DNA of 64,000 nt from Phycisphaerales bacterium. GTDB lineage: Bacteria; Planctomycetota; Phycisphaerae; Phycisphaerales; UBA1924. Location of the stretch: positions 1 through 64,000 of the forward strand of contig JAFIFZ010000072.1 of assembly GCA_020831775.1 (NCBI GenBank), given 5' to 3'. The notes beneath the pieces were generated by a model. That model had not been told where the DNA came from and searched no databases. It worked only from the letters and a program-made list of their open reading frames with translations. Position numbers and translations under genes: made by a program. Shown here one piece after another: positions 43,643 through 52,525 of this stretch (positions are counted from its first letter, which is position 1; each line of letters opens with the position of its first letter).

Positions 43643-44503
43643 ATGGCCGAGTCACTCGTCAAGGACCTGATCGAATCGGGTATTCACTTCGGCCAGCGCG
43701 CCAGCAACTGGTCGCCGAAGATGAAGCCGTTCATCTACGGCAAGCGCAACGGCATCCACATCATCGACATCAAGGAGACGGTCAAGGGCCTGCTCCTTGC
43801 GAAGAAGTTCGTCGCCAAGACCGTTGGCGACGGGAAGGATGTCTGCTTCGTCGGGACCAAGCGTCAGGCGAAGAATGTGATCGAAGAGCATGTGCCTGGG
43901 GTGAAGATGCACTATGTCACTGAGCGTTGGCTCGGCGGCACGTTGACGAACTTCCGCACGATCCGCAGCCGCCTGAAGAGGCTCGAAGAGCTCGAGCACA
44001 TCGAGACCGAGACGAACTTCGCGGGCTACTCCAAGAAGATGGAGAGCCAGCTCCGTCGTGAACTGCGGAAGATCAAGCGGAACCTCGACGGCATCCGCGG
44101 GATGGACAAGCTGCCGGGCGTGATGGTGGTGATCGATGTCCGGCGCGAGATGACGGCGCTGAACGAGGCCCGCAAGCTCGGCATCCCGACGGTCTGCCTG
44201 ATCGACACCGACGGCGACCCGGACATGGCCGACATCGCGATCCCCGGCAACGACGACTCGATGCGTTCGATCGATGTGATCGTGCGTGAGCTGTGCAAAT
44301 CGATCGCCGAGGGCCGCCAGCAGCGGACGGAGCGTTCGGGCGGCGAGCCCGAGCAGGACGCCGAGGGCGAGGACGGGCGTCCCCGTCGCAGCCGGCGTGC
44401 CCAGTACCGCGCCGACGACGCCAACCAGGCCGCCGAGGGCGAGACGCCCGAGGGCGACGCCCCCGCGGCGACCAAGACGCCGATCGGCAACCGCGCAGAG
44501 TGA
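43643..44503 (+). CDS. rpsB: 30S ribosomal protein S2
   Basis: Ribosomal protein of 286 residues. The S2 core is unmistakable: LIESGIHFGQRASNWSPKMKPFIYGKRNGIHIIDIKET, FVGTKRQAKNVI, ERWLGGTLTNFRTI, LPGVMVVIDVRREMTALNEARKLGIPTVCLIDTD and PGNDDSMRSIDVI. About 55 extra residues follow the core, a charged, alanine-rich low-complexity tail (residues about 225-286). GAAAGAG about 10 nt upstream serves as ribosome binding site. It is followed by tsf, the conserved bacterial pair. Confidence 0.97.
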   Translation: MAESLVKDLIESGIHFGQRASNWSPKMKPFIYGKRNGIHIIDIKETVKGLLLAKKFVAKTVGDGKDVCFVGTKRQAKNVIEEHVPGVKMHYVTERWLGGTLTNFRTIRSRLKRLEELEHIETETNFAGYSKKMESQLRRELRKIKRNLDGIRGMDKLPGVMVVIDVRREMTALNEARKLGIPTVCLIDTDGDPDMADIAIPGNDDSMRSIDVIVRELCKSIAEGRQQRTERSGGEPEQDAEGEDGRPRRSRRAQYRADDANQAAEGETPEGDAPAATKTPIGNRAE

Positions 44504-44609
44504 TTTCGGCGCCTTTGGGCGTCTTTTCAGAGACCACGAACTATCCGAATGAACCCCGGCGTAGGGGGCGACGCCTCCGCCGCCCGACCCGAGCAGGGAG
44601 ATGCGACCG

Positions 44610-45410
44610 ATGGCCGAGATCAGCGCCAAGGATGTGATGAAGCTCCGCAACGAGACGGGGCTGCCGATGATGGCCTGCAAGAAAGCGCTCGGCGAGACCG
44701 AAGGCGACTTTGAAGCGGCCAAGGACCTGCTCCGCAAGCAGCTCAAGGGCAAGATGGACACCCGCACCGACCGCGCCGCGGGCGAGGGCCGGATCGCGAT
44801 CGCCATCGACGGCTCCAAGGCCGCGATCGTCGAGTTGCGGGCCGAGACCGATTTCACCGCCAAGAACGACAAGTTCGTCGCGGCGGCCGAGAAGGCGGCG
44901 CAGGTCGCGCTGAGCGCCGCCGCGGGCTCTGTCGACGCGACCGAGGAGATCACCTCGGCGGTCGACGATGTCCGCATCTCCACCGGCGAGAACGCCTCGT
45001 ACGCACGGGGCCTGAAGCTCGAGGGCGGCTCGTTCGGTCAGTATGTGCACCACGACGGGAAGACCGGCGTGCTGATCCAGGTCGAGGGCGAGGCGGACCC
45101 CGAGACGCTGCGTCAGGTGTGCATGCACATCACCGCCGCTGTGCCGCGTCCGATGGGCGTCACCTCCGACGACATCCCCAATGACATCGTCGAGAAGGAG
45201 CGGAAGTTCCGGATCGAGCAGGCGATGGAGAGCGGCAAGCCGAAAGAGATCGCCGAGAAGATGGTCGAGGGCGGGATGCGGAAGTTCTTCGCAGAGCTCG
45301 CCCTGCTCGAGCAGGACTATGTGATCGACCCGAGCAAGAAGATCAAGGATGTGCTGGGCGGCGCGGAAGTGAAGAGCTTCGTCCGCTGGGCCGTGGGCGA
45401 AGAGGGCTAA
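44610..45410 (+). CDS. tsf: Elongation factor Ts
   Basis: Nucleotide exchange factor of 266 residues for EF-Tu. N-terminal UBA-like domain (AKDVMKLRNETGLPMMACKKALGETEGDFEAA), the EF-Tu-contacting ETDFTAKNDKF, and the coiled-coil and C-terminal modules are present. GGGAG 9 nt before ATG 44610 decides this start over the in-frame ATG at 44601. It forms the conserved rpsB-tsf operon with a 106-nt gap and ends in a strong terminator. Confidence 0.97.
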   Translation: MAEISAKDVMKLRNETGLPMMACKKALGETEGDFEAAKDLLRKQLKGKMDTRTDRAAGEGRIAIAIDGSKAAIVELRAETDFTAKNDKFVAAAEKAAQVALSAAAGSVDATEEITSAVDDVRISTGENASYARGLKLEGGSFGQYVHHDGKTGVLIQVEGEADPETLRQVCMHITAAVPRPMGVTSDDIPNDIVEKERKFRIEQAMESGKPKEIAEKMVEGGMRKFFAELALLEQDYVIDPSKKIKDVLGGAEVKSFVRWAVGEEG

Positions 45411-45436
45411 GGCCCCCACCACCATCAGACGCTCAC

Positions 45437-45461
45437 AAGGCCGGGCCCAGCCCGGCCTTTT
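45437..45461 (+). terminator. Rho-independent terminator of rpsB-tsf
   Basis: A perfect 10-bp stem, AAGGCCGGGC with GCCCGGCCTT, around a 3-nt loop (CCA), followed by TT, 26 nt after the tsf stop. The T run is short but the stem is very strong. Confidence 0.8.
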
Positions 45462-45572
45462 CATTGCCCCAGCGGGGCCGGTTCCGACGCTGAACGCTGC
45501 GCGAGGCTCTGTCCGGCGGCGGCAGGCGCGCCCACCTGCGGGCTGAATCGGCCCGCTGAGCCTCCGCCCGAC

Positions 45573-45578
45573 TATCCT
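45573..45578 (+). promoter_or_regulatory. Putative -10 box (TATCCT) for near-leaderless start at 45587
   Basis: TATCCT ends 8 nt before the ATG at 45587, which has no Shine-Dalgarno sequence. The first transcribed base would lie within about two bases of the start codon. Confidence 0.4.
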
Positions 45579-45586
45579 CAGCGGCA

Positions 45587-47071
45587 ATGTTCGGCGGACT
45601 TGACCAAATCGTATCGACAGCGATCGCCTTCGCCGCTTTCGGCGGGCTGATCGCGTTGAGCGTCGTCCTCGCCCGGCCGGCCGACCGCATCGGCATGCCC
45701 GTGGTGCTCGTTCTGCTCGGGCTTGGCATGCTCGCGGGCTCGGAGGGGCTCGGCATCCCGTTCGATGACTACGAGCTCGCGTCGCAACTCGGGACGCTGG
45801 CTCTGGTGTTCATCCTCCTCGACGGCGGCCTGAACACGCGGCGATCGATGCTCAAGGCCGGCGCAGCGCCCGCCTCGGTGCTCGCGACATTCGGGGTCGT
45901 GGGCACCGCCGCGATGACCGCGCTGGCCGCGCGGCTGTTCGGCCTTTCGTGGCCCGAAGCGATCATGATCGGCGCAGTCGTGTCATCGACCGACGCCGCG
46001 GCGGTCTTCGCGGTGCTGCGCGGCAGCGGCGTCCACCTCAAGCAACGCGTTAAGGCGACACTGGAACTCGAGTCCTGCGTCAACGACCCGATGGCGGTCA
46101 TCCTGACCACGGCGGCGATCGCCTGGTTCACCAACCAGAGCGCCAGCGTGCCGGTGCTGCTGGCGATCGTGCCGATGCAGCTCGCGATCGGCGCCGCTGT
46201 GGGCGCATTGATCGGCTACCTGACCTCGCGTGGACTGCGGCGCGTCCGCCTCACGGTCACGGGCCTCTACCCGGCTCTGACGATCGCCGCGGGACTTGTG
46301 GCCTACGGGGTCGCGACCCTCGTGCATGGGAGCGGGTTCCTTGCGGTCTTTGTCGCCGGGTTCGTGCTCGGCAACAGCCAGATCCCCTACCGCGGCGTGT
46401 TTCTCCGCGTGCATGACGCCTTGGCGTGGCTGAGCCAGATCTCGATGTTCCTGATGCTCGGACTTTTGGTGTTCCCGAGCCAGCTGCTTCCGGTGGCGCT
46501 GCAGGGGATGGCGTTGGGTCTTTTCCTGGCGTTTGTGGGCAGGCCGCTGGTGGTCGCGGCGTGCCTTGCGCCGTTCGGCTTCCCCAAGCGTGAAATCGCG
46601 TATGTCGGCTGGGCGGGGCTGCGCGGGGCGGTGCCGATCGTGCTGGCGACCTATCCGTTGATCGCGGGCGTGGGCGACGCGGGACGCGTCTTCAATGTGG
46701 TGTTCTTCATTGTCGTGGTCAGCACGATCGTGCCGGGCATGGGCATCCGGCCGCTGGGGCGACGCCTGGGTGTCACCGTGGCGCCGCCTTCGGTGCCTTC
46801 TGCGGCGCTGGAGATGCACACAACACGCCTGCTCGACGCCGACCTGATGGTCTTCCACATCAGCGAGTCGCTGGTCGTCAGCGGGGCCAAACTGTCGGAG
46901 CTGCATCTGCCGTCCGACGCCGCCGTCACCCTCATCGTCCGGGGCGAGCACCTGATCGCACCGCGCGGCAACGCACGCCTCCAGCCGGGCGATCATGCCT
47001 ATGTCTTCTGCCAGAGCAAGGACCGCCCGCTGATCGAACTCCTCTTCGGCAGGCCGCAGGTCGAGAGCTGA
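45587..47071 (+). CDS. K+/H+ antiporter (CvrA/NhaP2-like CPA1 family)
   Basis: Protein of 494 residues with about 13 membrane segments in the first 390 residues (cation:proton antiporter fold), including the ion-binding ESCVNDPMAVIL (Asn-Asp pair) and SSTDAAAVFAVL. The last 80 residues form an RCK-C/TrkA-C domain (LPSDAAVTLIVRGEHLIAPRGNARLQPGDHAYVFC), a cytoplasmic ligand-binding regulator. Such proteins expel potassium at high cell K+ or alkaline pH. It stands as a single gene between the rpsB-tsf terminator and the kinase gene. Confidence 0.9.
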   Translation: MFGGLDQIVSTAIAFAAFGGLIALSVVLARPADRIGMPVVLVLLGLGMLAGSEGLGIPFDDYELASQLGTLALVFILLDGGLNTRRSMLKAGAAPASVLATFGVVGTAAMTALAARLFGLSWPEAIMIGAVVSSTDAAAVFAVLRGSGVHLKQRVKATLELESCVNDPMAVILTTAAIAWFTNQSASVPVLLAIVPMQLAIGAAVGALIGYLTSRGLRRVRLTVTGLYPALTIAAGLVAYGVATLVHGSGFLAVFVAGFVLGNSQIPYRGVFLRVHDALAWLSQISMFLMLGLLVFPSQLLPVALQGMALGLFLAFVGRPLVVAACLAPFGFPKREIAYVGWAGLRGAVPIVLATYPLIAGVGDAGRVFNVVFFIVVVSTIVPGMGIRPLGRRLGVTVAPPSVPSAALEMHTTRLLDADLMVFHISESLVVSGAKLSELHLPSDAAVTLIVRGEHLIAPRGNARLQPGDHAYVFCQSKDRPLIELLFGRPQVES

Positions 47072-47230
47072 GGCGGCAAGCCGATCCGGTTGTTCGTTCA
47101 GACCGCCGGAACGGGCGGTTGGCATGGCGACCGTTTCCCGGAACTGGTGAGCCCCCCCGCGACGCGCCGATCAATGCCGGTCCGCCCGCGGCGGATCGAC
47201 GCCTGTACGCCCCGCCCGAGCGACCCCACG

Positions 47231-50200
47231 ATGACAGAGCACGACGATCCCCTGCAACTCCCCCCCACCGGAGAGGCTGCGCACCCGTCCGGCGGCGGGT
47301 CTGAACCGGGAGATACGGCGCCCCGTGATGGGAGCTGGTCGTTCGTCAAGGGAGACCGGATCGGGCCCTACATCCTCCGCGATGCGTTGGGCAGGGGCGG
47401 GTTCGGAGAGGTCTGGCGCGCTGAGCGGCGATCGCCCAACATGACCGTGGCGGTCAAGGTCGTCCGGCGGGACAAGGTCGACGCCAACAGCCTGGCGAGG
47501 TTCTCGGCCGAGTGCCAGGCGCTGGCGATGCTCGACCATCCCTTCATCGCGCGGATCCACGAGGCGGGGGTCACCGAGACCGGCTCGCCCTATCTGGCGA
47601 TGGAGTACATCCACGGCGTGCCGCTGCGTGAGTTCTGCGACCGCGAGATGCTGGGGATCGATGAGCGGCTGGCGATCGTTGCGAAATTGTGCGACGCGGT
47701 GCACCACGCGCACACGCAGGGGATCATCCACCGCGACCTCAAGCCCGACAACATCCTTGTGAGCATCCACGAGGGAGGCGAGGCGACGCCGAAGGTGGTC
47801 GACTTCGGCATCGCCAAGGCGGTGAACAAGAACACGCGCCTGAGCGATGTGACGATCACGCAGGACCTGCACACGACGATCGGCACGCCGCTGTACATGA
47901 GCCCCGAGCAGCTCGAGAGCACGCAGGCGGGCGTGGACACGCGGACTGATATCTTCGCTCTCGGTGTGGTGCTGTACGAGTTGCTCGCGGGCGTCTTGCC
48001 GATGACACCCGGGCACGGCACGCGGGGCGGGCTGGACGAGCTCTTGCGATTCGCTCGCGAGCAGCGCCCCGAGCCGGCCCCCCGCTTCGCCTCCTTGAGC
48101 GAGCAGGAGCGGGCGACGATCGCGCTGCGTCGGGGGCGGATGCGTCCGCAGGCGCTGGAGAAGCTGCTGCGTTCGCGCCTGCGCCACCTGCCGATGAAGG
48201 CGATGCGTCCGGAGCGGAACAAGCGGTTTTCGTCGGCCGCGGCGATGGCGCAGGACATCCGCCACTATCTCGCCGGTGAGAGCTTCGCCGAGGCGGCGGC
48301 GGAGGGAAGGCTCGAACGGTTCGGGCGGAGCGTTCAACGCAACAAACTCGCGTACGGATCGGGCGCGATGATCGTGCTGCTGCTTGCGGGGTGGACCGCG
48401 ACGGCGACGGTGGCGCTGCAGCGGGCGCTGGCGGCGGAAGAAGCCGCGTCGTTCGAGGCGGCCCGGGCGTCCGAGGCGGAGGAGCGGGCCGTGGCGCGGG
48501 CCAACGAACTGGCGTTGGCGGCGGAGTTTCAGCGGTCGCAGCTCGGGGCGATCGAGCCGGCGGTGATGGGCGCGCAGATCCGCGAGGACGTGCTCTCCGA
48601 GGCCGGATCGCGCTGGCGGAGGGCGGGCCTGGACGAGGGCGCGGTCGCTGAGCGGGCGGCGGCGCTCGGCTCGCTGCTCGACGGCGTGAACATGACCAAC
48701 ATCGCGATGCGGACGCTGGAGCGCAACCTGTTCGACCAGACGCTCGCGGCGATCGACGAGCGGTTTGCTTCCCAGCCCTTGCTTCGGGCGCAGTTGTTGC
48801 AGAGCGCGGCCAAGTCGCTGCGTGAGCTCGGGCTGCACGGGAGTGCGATCGTGCCGCAGCGCGAGGCGAGGTCGGTGTTCGTGCAGGCGCTGGGCGAGGA
48901 AGACCTTTCTTCGATCGTCGCGGGTGTGGAGCTTGCGCGGGCGTTGCGTGACGCGGGCGAGCTTGGCGAGGCGGAGGCGTTGATCCGGCGCGTGCTGGAG
49001 AGCGCCGAACGCTCGCTCGGGCCCGACGATCCGGCGACGCTCGCCGCGATCGGCGTGCTGGCGCACTTGCGGTCAGACGCTGGGGATCTGCAGGGCGCGC
49101 TCGTCGGCCATAGGCAGGCGATGGAGGGCTGGCGCCGGGCGGGGAGCGAGCTTGATGCTGCCGCGTTGACCGCCGCGGCGAACTACGGGGCGGCCTTACG
49201 CGCGTTGGGGCGGTCCGACGAGGCCGAACCCTACTACCGGCTTGTGCTGGAGGGGCGTCGGCGCACGCTCGGCGATGATGCTCCGGACACGCTGGCCGCG
49301 ATGAACAACGCGGGGGTGCTGCTGCTTGAGTCGCTGGATCGGCCCGAAGAAGCCGAGCCCCTGTTGCTTGGGGCGCTGCAAGGGCGGCGGCGCGTGCTCG
49401 GCGATGCGCACCCGGGCACGATCGCGACGATGACGAATGTCGGCGTGCTGCGGCTGCGCCAGGGACGGCGCGCCGAGGCGGGGCGGGTGCTGCGGGAGGC
49501 CCACGCGAGTTCTACCCGTGTGCTCGGGCCATCGCATCCCTCGACGCTGAGCGCGGCGGTCAACCTCGCGGGGCTGAAGCGAGACTCGGGCGATCTTGCC
49601 GGTGCAGAATCGCTGCTGCAGGAAGCGGCCGATGGCGCCCGAGTGTCGCTCGGTGAGCGTCACCCAACGACGCTGCGGCTGCTGCACGACCTCGCCGATG
49701 TGCTCGCCCGATCCGGACGGCTGGGCGAGGCGGGACGGTTGTTCGCCGAGGTGTTGGACGGTCGGCGCGAGACCCACGGCCTCGATCATCCGTACACCAG
49801 CGCGACTGCGAAGGCGCTCGGGGATGTGCGCGCAGCGATGGGCGATGCGGCCGGGGCCGAGACGATCTATCGGGAACTGCTGGAAACGCACACGCGCCGG
49901 GGCGAGGCGGAACGCCGGCAGGCGTGGGCGGCGGCATCGGCGCTGGCGAGCGTGCTGCAGCGGCAAGGCCGGCGTGCCGACGCGGCGCCCGTTTTGGAGC
50001 GAGCCGCGGAGCTTGCCGAGGCGGAGTTCGGGCGCACCCATCCCAATACGCTGACTGCGGTGCACACCCTCGGCGCGGCGCTGCTTGAGGAAGGCCGGTT
50101 CGAAGATGCCGCGGCGGTGCTCGGACCGAGGGTGTCCGACGCGCGCGAGGCTTGGACGGAACGGGACGGGTCTGCGCTTGGTCTGTACCTGCTGCGTCTT

Positions 50201-50419
50201 GGGGCGGCGCTGCTGAGCACGGGGAGAGCGAGCGAGGCCGAGCCGGTGCTGCTTGAGGCGCATGCGCTGTTGGCCGGTGCGCTGGGCGAGGGGCACGGGT
50301 ACCCGCGCCAGGCCGCGGCGATGCTGGCGAGCCTGTACGAGACCCTGCACAACGCCGAACCCGGCGCCGGGCATGATGCGTCGGCCGTCCGTTGGAGGGG
50401 GCTGGCGACCGGCGGGTGA
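47231..50419 (+). CDS. Membrane Ser/Thr protein kinase with C-terminal kinesin-light-chain TPR array
   Basis: Protein of 1062 residues. Kinase domain about 45-350: glycine loop LGRGGFGEVWRAE, VAVKV (Lys), HRDLKPDNILV (catalytic loop), DFGIAK and GTPLYMSPEQL; all essential residues are intact. A membrane helix near 375-395 (YGSGAMIVLLLAGWTATATVAL) is followed by a helical linker and about ten TPR units of 42 residues (consensus RxAEAEPLLxxALEGRRRVLGDAHPxT) in the extracytoplasmic part. This is the planctomycete/myxobacterial STK-TPR design. It is followed after 139 nt by an FHA-protease gene, suggesting a kinase and phosphothreonine-reader pair. Confidence 0.93.
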   Translation: MTEHDDPLQLPPTGEAAHPSGGGSEPGDTAPRDGSWSFVKGDRIGPYILRDALGRGGFGEVWRAERRSPNMTVAVKVVRRDKVDANSLARFSAECQALAMLDHPFIARIHEAGVTETGSPYLAMEYIHGVPLREFCDREMLGIDERLAIVAKLCDAVHHAHTQGIIHRDLKPDNILVSIHEGGEATPKVVDFGIAKAVNKNTRLSDVTITQDLHTTIGTPLYMSPEQLESTQAGVDTRTDIFALGVVLYELLAGVLPMTPGHGTRGGLDELLRFAREQRPEPAPRFASLSEQERATIALRRGRMRPQALEKLLRSRLRHLPMKAMRPERNKRFSSAAAMAQDIRHYLAGESFAEAAAEGRLERFGRSVQRNKLAYGSGAMIVLLLAGWTATATVALQRALAAEEAASFEAARASEAEERAVARANELALAAEFQRSQLGAIEPAVMGAQIREDVLSEAGSRWRRAGLDEGAVAERAAALGSLLDGVNMTNIAMRTLERNLFDQTLAAIDERFASQPLLRAQLLQSAAKSLRELGLHGSAIVPQREARSVFVQALGEEDLSSIVAGVELARALRDAGELGEAEALIRRVLESAERSLGPDDPATLAAIGVLAHLRSDAGDLQGALVGHRQAMEGWRRAGSELDAAALTAAANYGAALRALGRSDEAEPYYRLVLEGRRRTLGDDAPDTLAAMNNAGVLLLESLDRPEEAEPLLLGALQGRRRVLGDAHPGTIATMTNVGVLRLRQGRRAEAGRVLREAHASSTRVLGPSHPSTLSAAVNLAGLKRDSGDLAGAESLLQEAADGARVSLGERHPTTLRLLHDLADVLARSGRLGEAGRLFAEVLDGRRETHGLDHPYTSATAKALGDVRAAMGDAAGAETIYRELLETHTRRGEAERRQAWAAASALASVLQRQGRRADAAPVLERAAELAEAEFGRTHPNTLTAVHTLGAALLEEGRFEDAAAVLGPRVSDAREAWTERDGSALGLYLLRLGAALLSTGRASEAEPVLLEAHALLAGALGEGHGYPRQAAAMLASLYETLHNAEPGAGHDASAVRWRGLATGG

Positions 50420-50558
50420 CCGTTTTCTTACGGACCCGGGATGAACCTCCGTGGAACGAATGACCGATAGCCAACCGGTTTCTGTGTGAAGACATGCCCG
50501 AAGGCGACCGGAGCGACGCACGCTCGGGGCCCGGGCCCTGGAACAGGTGAATCCGAAG

Positions 50559-52448
50559 ATGGCCGCGATCCAGATCGAGATCCAGACGGGGTACGCAAGC
50601 CCGTGGTCGGGCAAGTTTGAGCAGGAGCGCGTAACGATCGGGCGCGGGCCCAACGCGGATGTCCGGCTCCACCCGACCAAGGACACCGCCTGCGCACGCG
50701 AGGTCCACGCGACGATTGAGCGATCGCCGGACTCGCCGAGCGGGTGGAGGCTGACAGCCAACCACGCCAGCGGCTTGGGCGTGCTCGGCCCGGGGGGGAG
50801 GACGCTCAAGCGGCTGGGTGCGGGCGAGTCGCACCCGATCGACATCGAGGTGCAGTTCGAGCTCGGCGAGGGCGGGCCGCGGCTGGGTGCGAGCGCCGTG
50901 GGCCAGGAGCTTCCCGCGACCGAGGCGAGGCCGACGGGCGGGCGTGCCCCGCTGCCGGTCGGGCGCGTGTCGGGCGATGTGATCCAGCGGGCGAACCGGG
51001 CACCGAAGCTGATCGCGGCGGTGCTCGTCTTGGTGCTGCTGGTGGGGGGCGGGCTGGGCTACTGGATCATCGTGGTGCGAGGGCAGGGACAGGTGATCGC
51101 CCAGCAGACGACCGAGGCGCTCGAACGGCGAACAGAAGAACTCCGCGCCGCGATCGCGGCCGACACGGAGCTGACCGAAGCGCAGCTCGCCACGCTGCGC
51201 GAGTCGGTGACCGAGCTGCGCGAACAGCCCAGCGACCGTATGGCGCAGGTGCTTGTCGAGGCGTCGCCCTCGGTCTGGCTGACGGGCGTGATCAACCCGG
51301 AGACCGGCGGGTTTACCGCGGGCGGCACCGCTTGGACGGTTTCTGAGAACCAGCTCGCCACCAACGCGCATGTCGCCGAAGCGCTCGAGACGCTGACCAA
51401 GATGATCGAGGGCGCGATGCCGGTCGCGCTGCGCGAAGGGCGGCGTGACCAGATGATCACGCTTTCGTCCGAGATGCTCCTCCACCCGGGCTACAAGCGA
51501 TGGTCCGAGATCCTTTCGCGCCAGCTGCAGGGCGACGCTGCGGGGCGGCTGCTGCAGTTCAGATTTATCCAACCGTGCGATGTCGCGATCCTCACACCGG
51601 CCGAGCCGGGCAAGGATCTCGGCGCGCCGCTGAAGATCGCATCGGGCGTCGATTCCAGGTCGCTTGTGGGCGACGCGGTCGGGTATGTCGGGTTTCCCAG
51701 CGAGAACATCGCGGGGCTGCCTTCGCAGCAGCGTGTCTCGGGGCGGATCTCCAACCAGACCGACTTCATCTTCCAGCCCGCGGATCTCCGCGACAACATG
51801 CTGCTGCACTACAGCGCCGTCACGACCGGCGGGGCCAGCGGCAGCCCGCTCTTTAACGAAGACGGCGAGGTGGTCGGCCTCGTCTCGGCGGGCAGCGTTA
51901 TCGGCCTGGGCGGGTACCGCATCCCCGTCGGCATCAACTACGCCCAGCGGGTCGACTTTCTGACCGAACTGCTCGAAGGCGTCGCCGAAGCACGCCAGAA
52001 CGAACGCCACGAGCGGTGGTCCGCGTCGCTGCGGTCGGCGCTCATCCCGCCCTCGCAGTTGCTCGAACGCATCACCCGCGACCAGACCCGGGGCGCAGAG
52101 GGCGCGACGTGGACCGACCGCGAGTTCGAGCTGAACCGGAGCGGCATCGAGCACGGGCACAGCGTCTCCATCCGCATCGAGCCGGGATTCCGGTACGCCT
52201 TTATCGCGATCTCTGAGGATTGGACCGACATCCGGAGCACGCTGCTCGCCGGAACCCTGATCCTCGCTCAGGAAACGAGCCCGAACTACTACAGCGTCAT
52301 CACCGCCAACCCGCCGATCTTCGGCTACGACGCGACGCTCACCGTTTACATGCCGCAAAAACTCTCAGAACAGCCTTCAAAGATCCGCTTCCGGATCTTG
52401 CAGGCGCCCGTTGAACCGCCCCCGGATCAGGCGCCCGGCGGAGCGTAG
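50559..52448 (+). CDS. FHA-like domain, membrane helix and trypsin-like serine protease
   Basis: Protein of 629 residues. Residues about 10-105 are an FHA-like domain (SGKFEQERVTIGRGPNADVRLHP, REVHATIERSP), the phosphothreonine-binding fold with GR and H conserved. A membrane helix follows (LIAAVLVLVLLVGGGLGYW, about 150-173), then a trypsin-like protease with His271 (TNAHVAEA), Asp341 (CDVAIL) and Ser427 (TGGASGSPLFN). About 190 C-terminal residues are of unknown fold. A cytoplasmic FHA reader would thus be tied to an extracytoplasmic protease. ATG at 50559 is preferred (AGGTG 9 nt upstream) to GTG 50547. It follows the TPR kinase gene. Confidence 0.85.
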   Translation: MAAIQIEIQTGYASPWSGKFEQERVTIGRGPNADVRLHPTKDTACAREVHATIERSPDSPSGWRLTANHASGLGVLGPGGRTLKRLGAGESHPIDIEVQFELGEGGPRLGASAVGQELPATEARPTGGRAPLPVGRVSGDVIQRANRAPKLIAAVLVLVLLVGGGLGYWIIVVRGQGQVIAQQTTEALERRTEELRAAIAADTELTEAQLATLRESVTELREQPSDRMAQVLVEASPSVWLTGVINPETGGFTAGGTAWTVSENQLATNAHVAEALETLTKMIEGAMPVALREGRRDQMITLSSEMLLHPGYKRWSEILSRQLQGDAAGRLLQFRFIQPCDVAILTPAEPGKDLGAPLKIASGVDSRSLVGDAVGYVGFPSENIAGLPSQQRVSGRISNQTDFIFQPADLRDNMLLHYSAVTTGGASGSPLFNEDGEVVGLVSAGSVIGLGGYRIPVGINYAQRVDFLTELLEGVAEARQNERHERWSASLRSALIPPSQLLERITRDQTRGAEGATWTDREFELNRSGIEHGHSVSIRIEPGFRYAFIAISEDWTDIRSTLLAGTLILAQETSPNYYSVITANPPIFGYDATLTVYMPQKLSEQPSKIRFRILQAPVEPPPDQAPGGA

Positions 52449-52525
52449 CCATCCGGTGCATGTAACACCCTTGCGGGGCGTGTGATGATCGGGAGTCTTC
52501 GTTCGCTACGGTCTTCGGTGCACGC

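Noticed and set aside
52449-52525. Hairpin between the protease and permease genes as a bidirectional terminator
   Set aside because: The ACACCC/GGCGTGT arms pair imperfectly and no T run follows on either strand.
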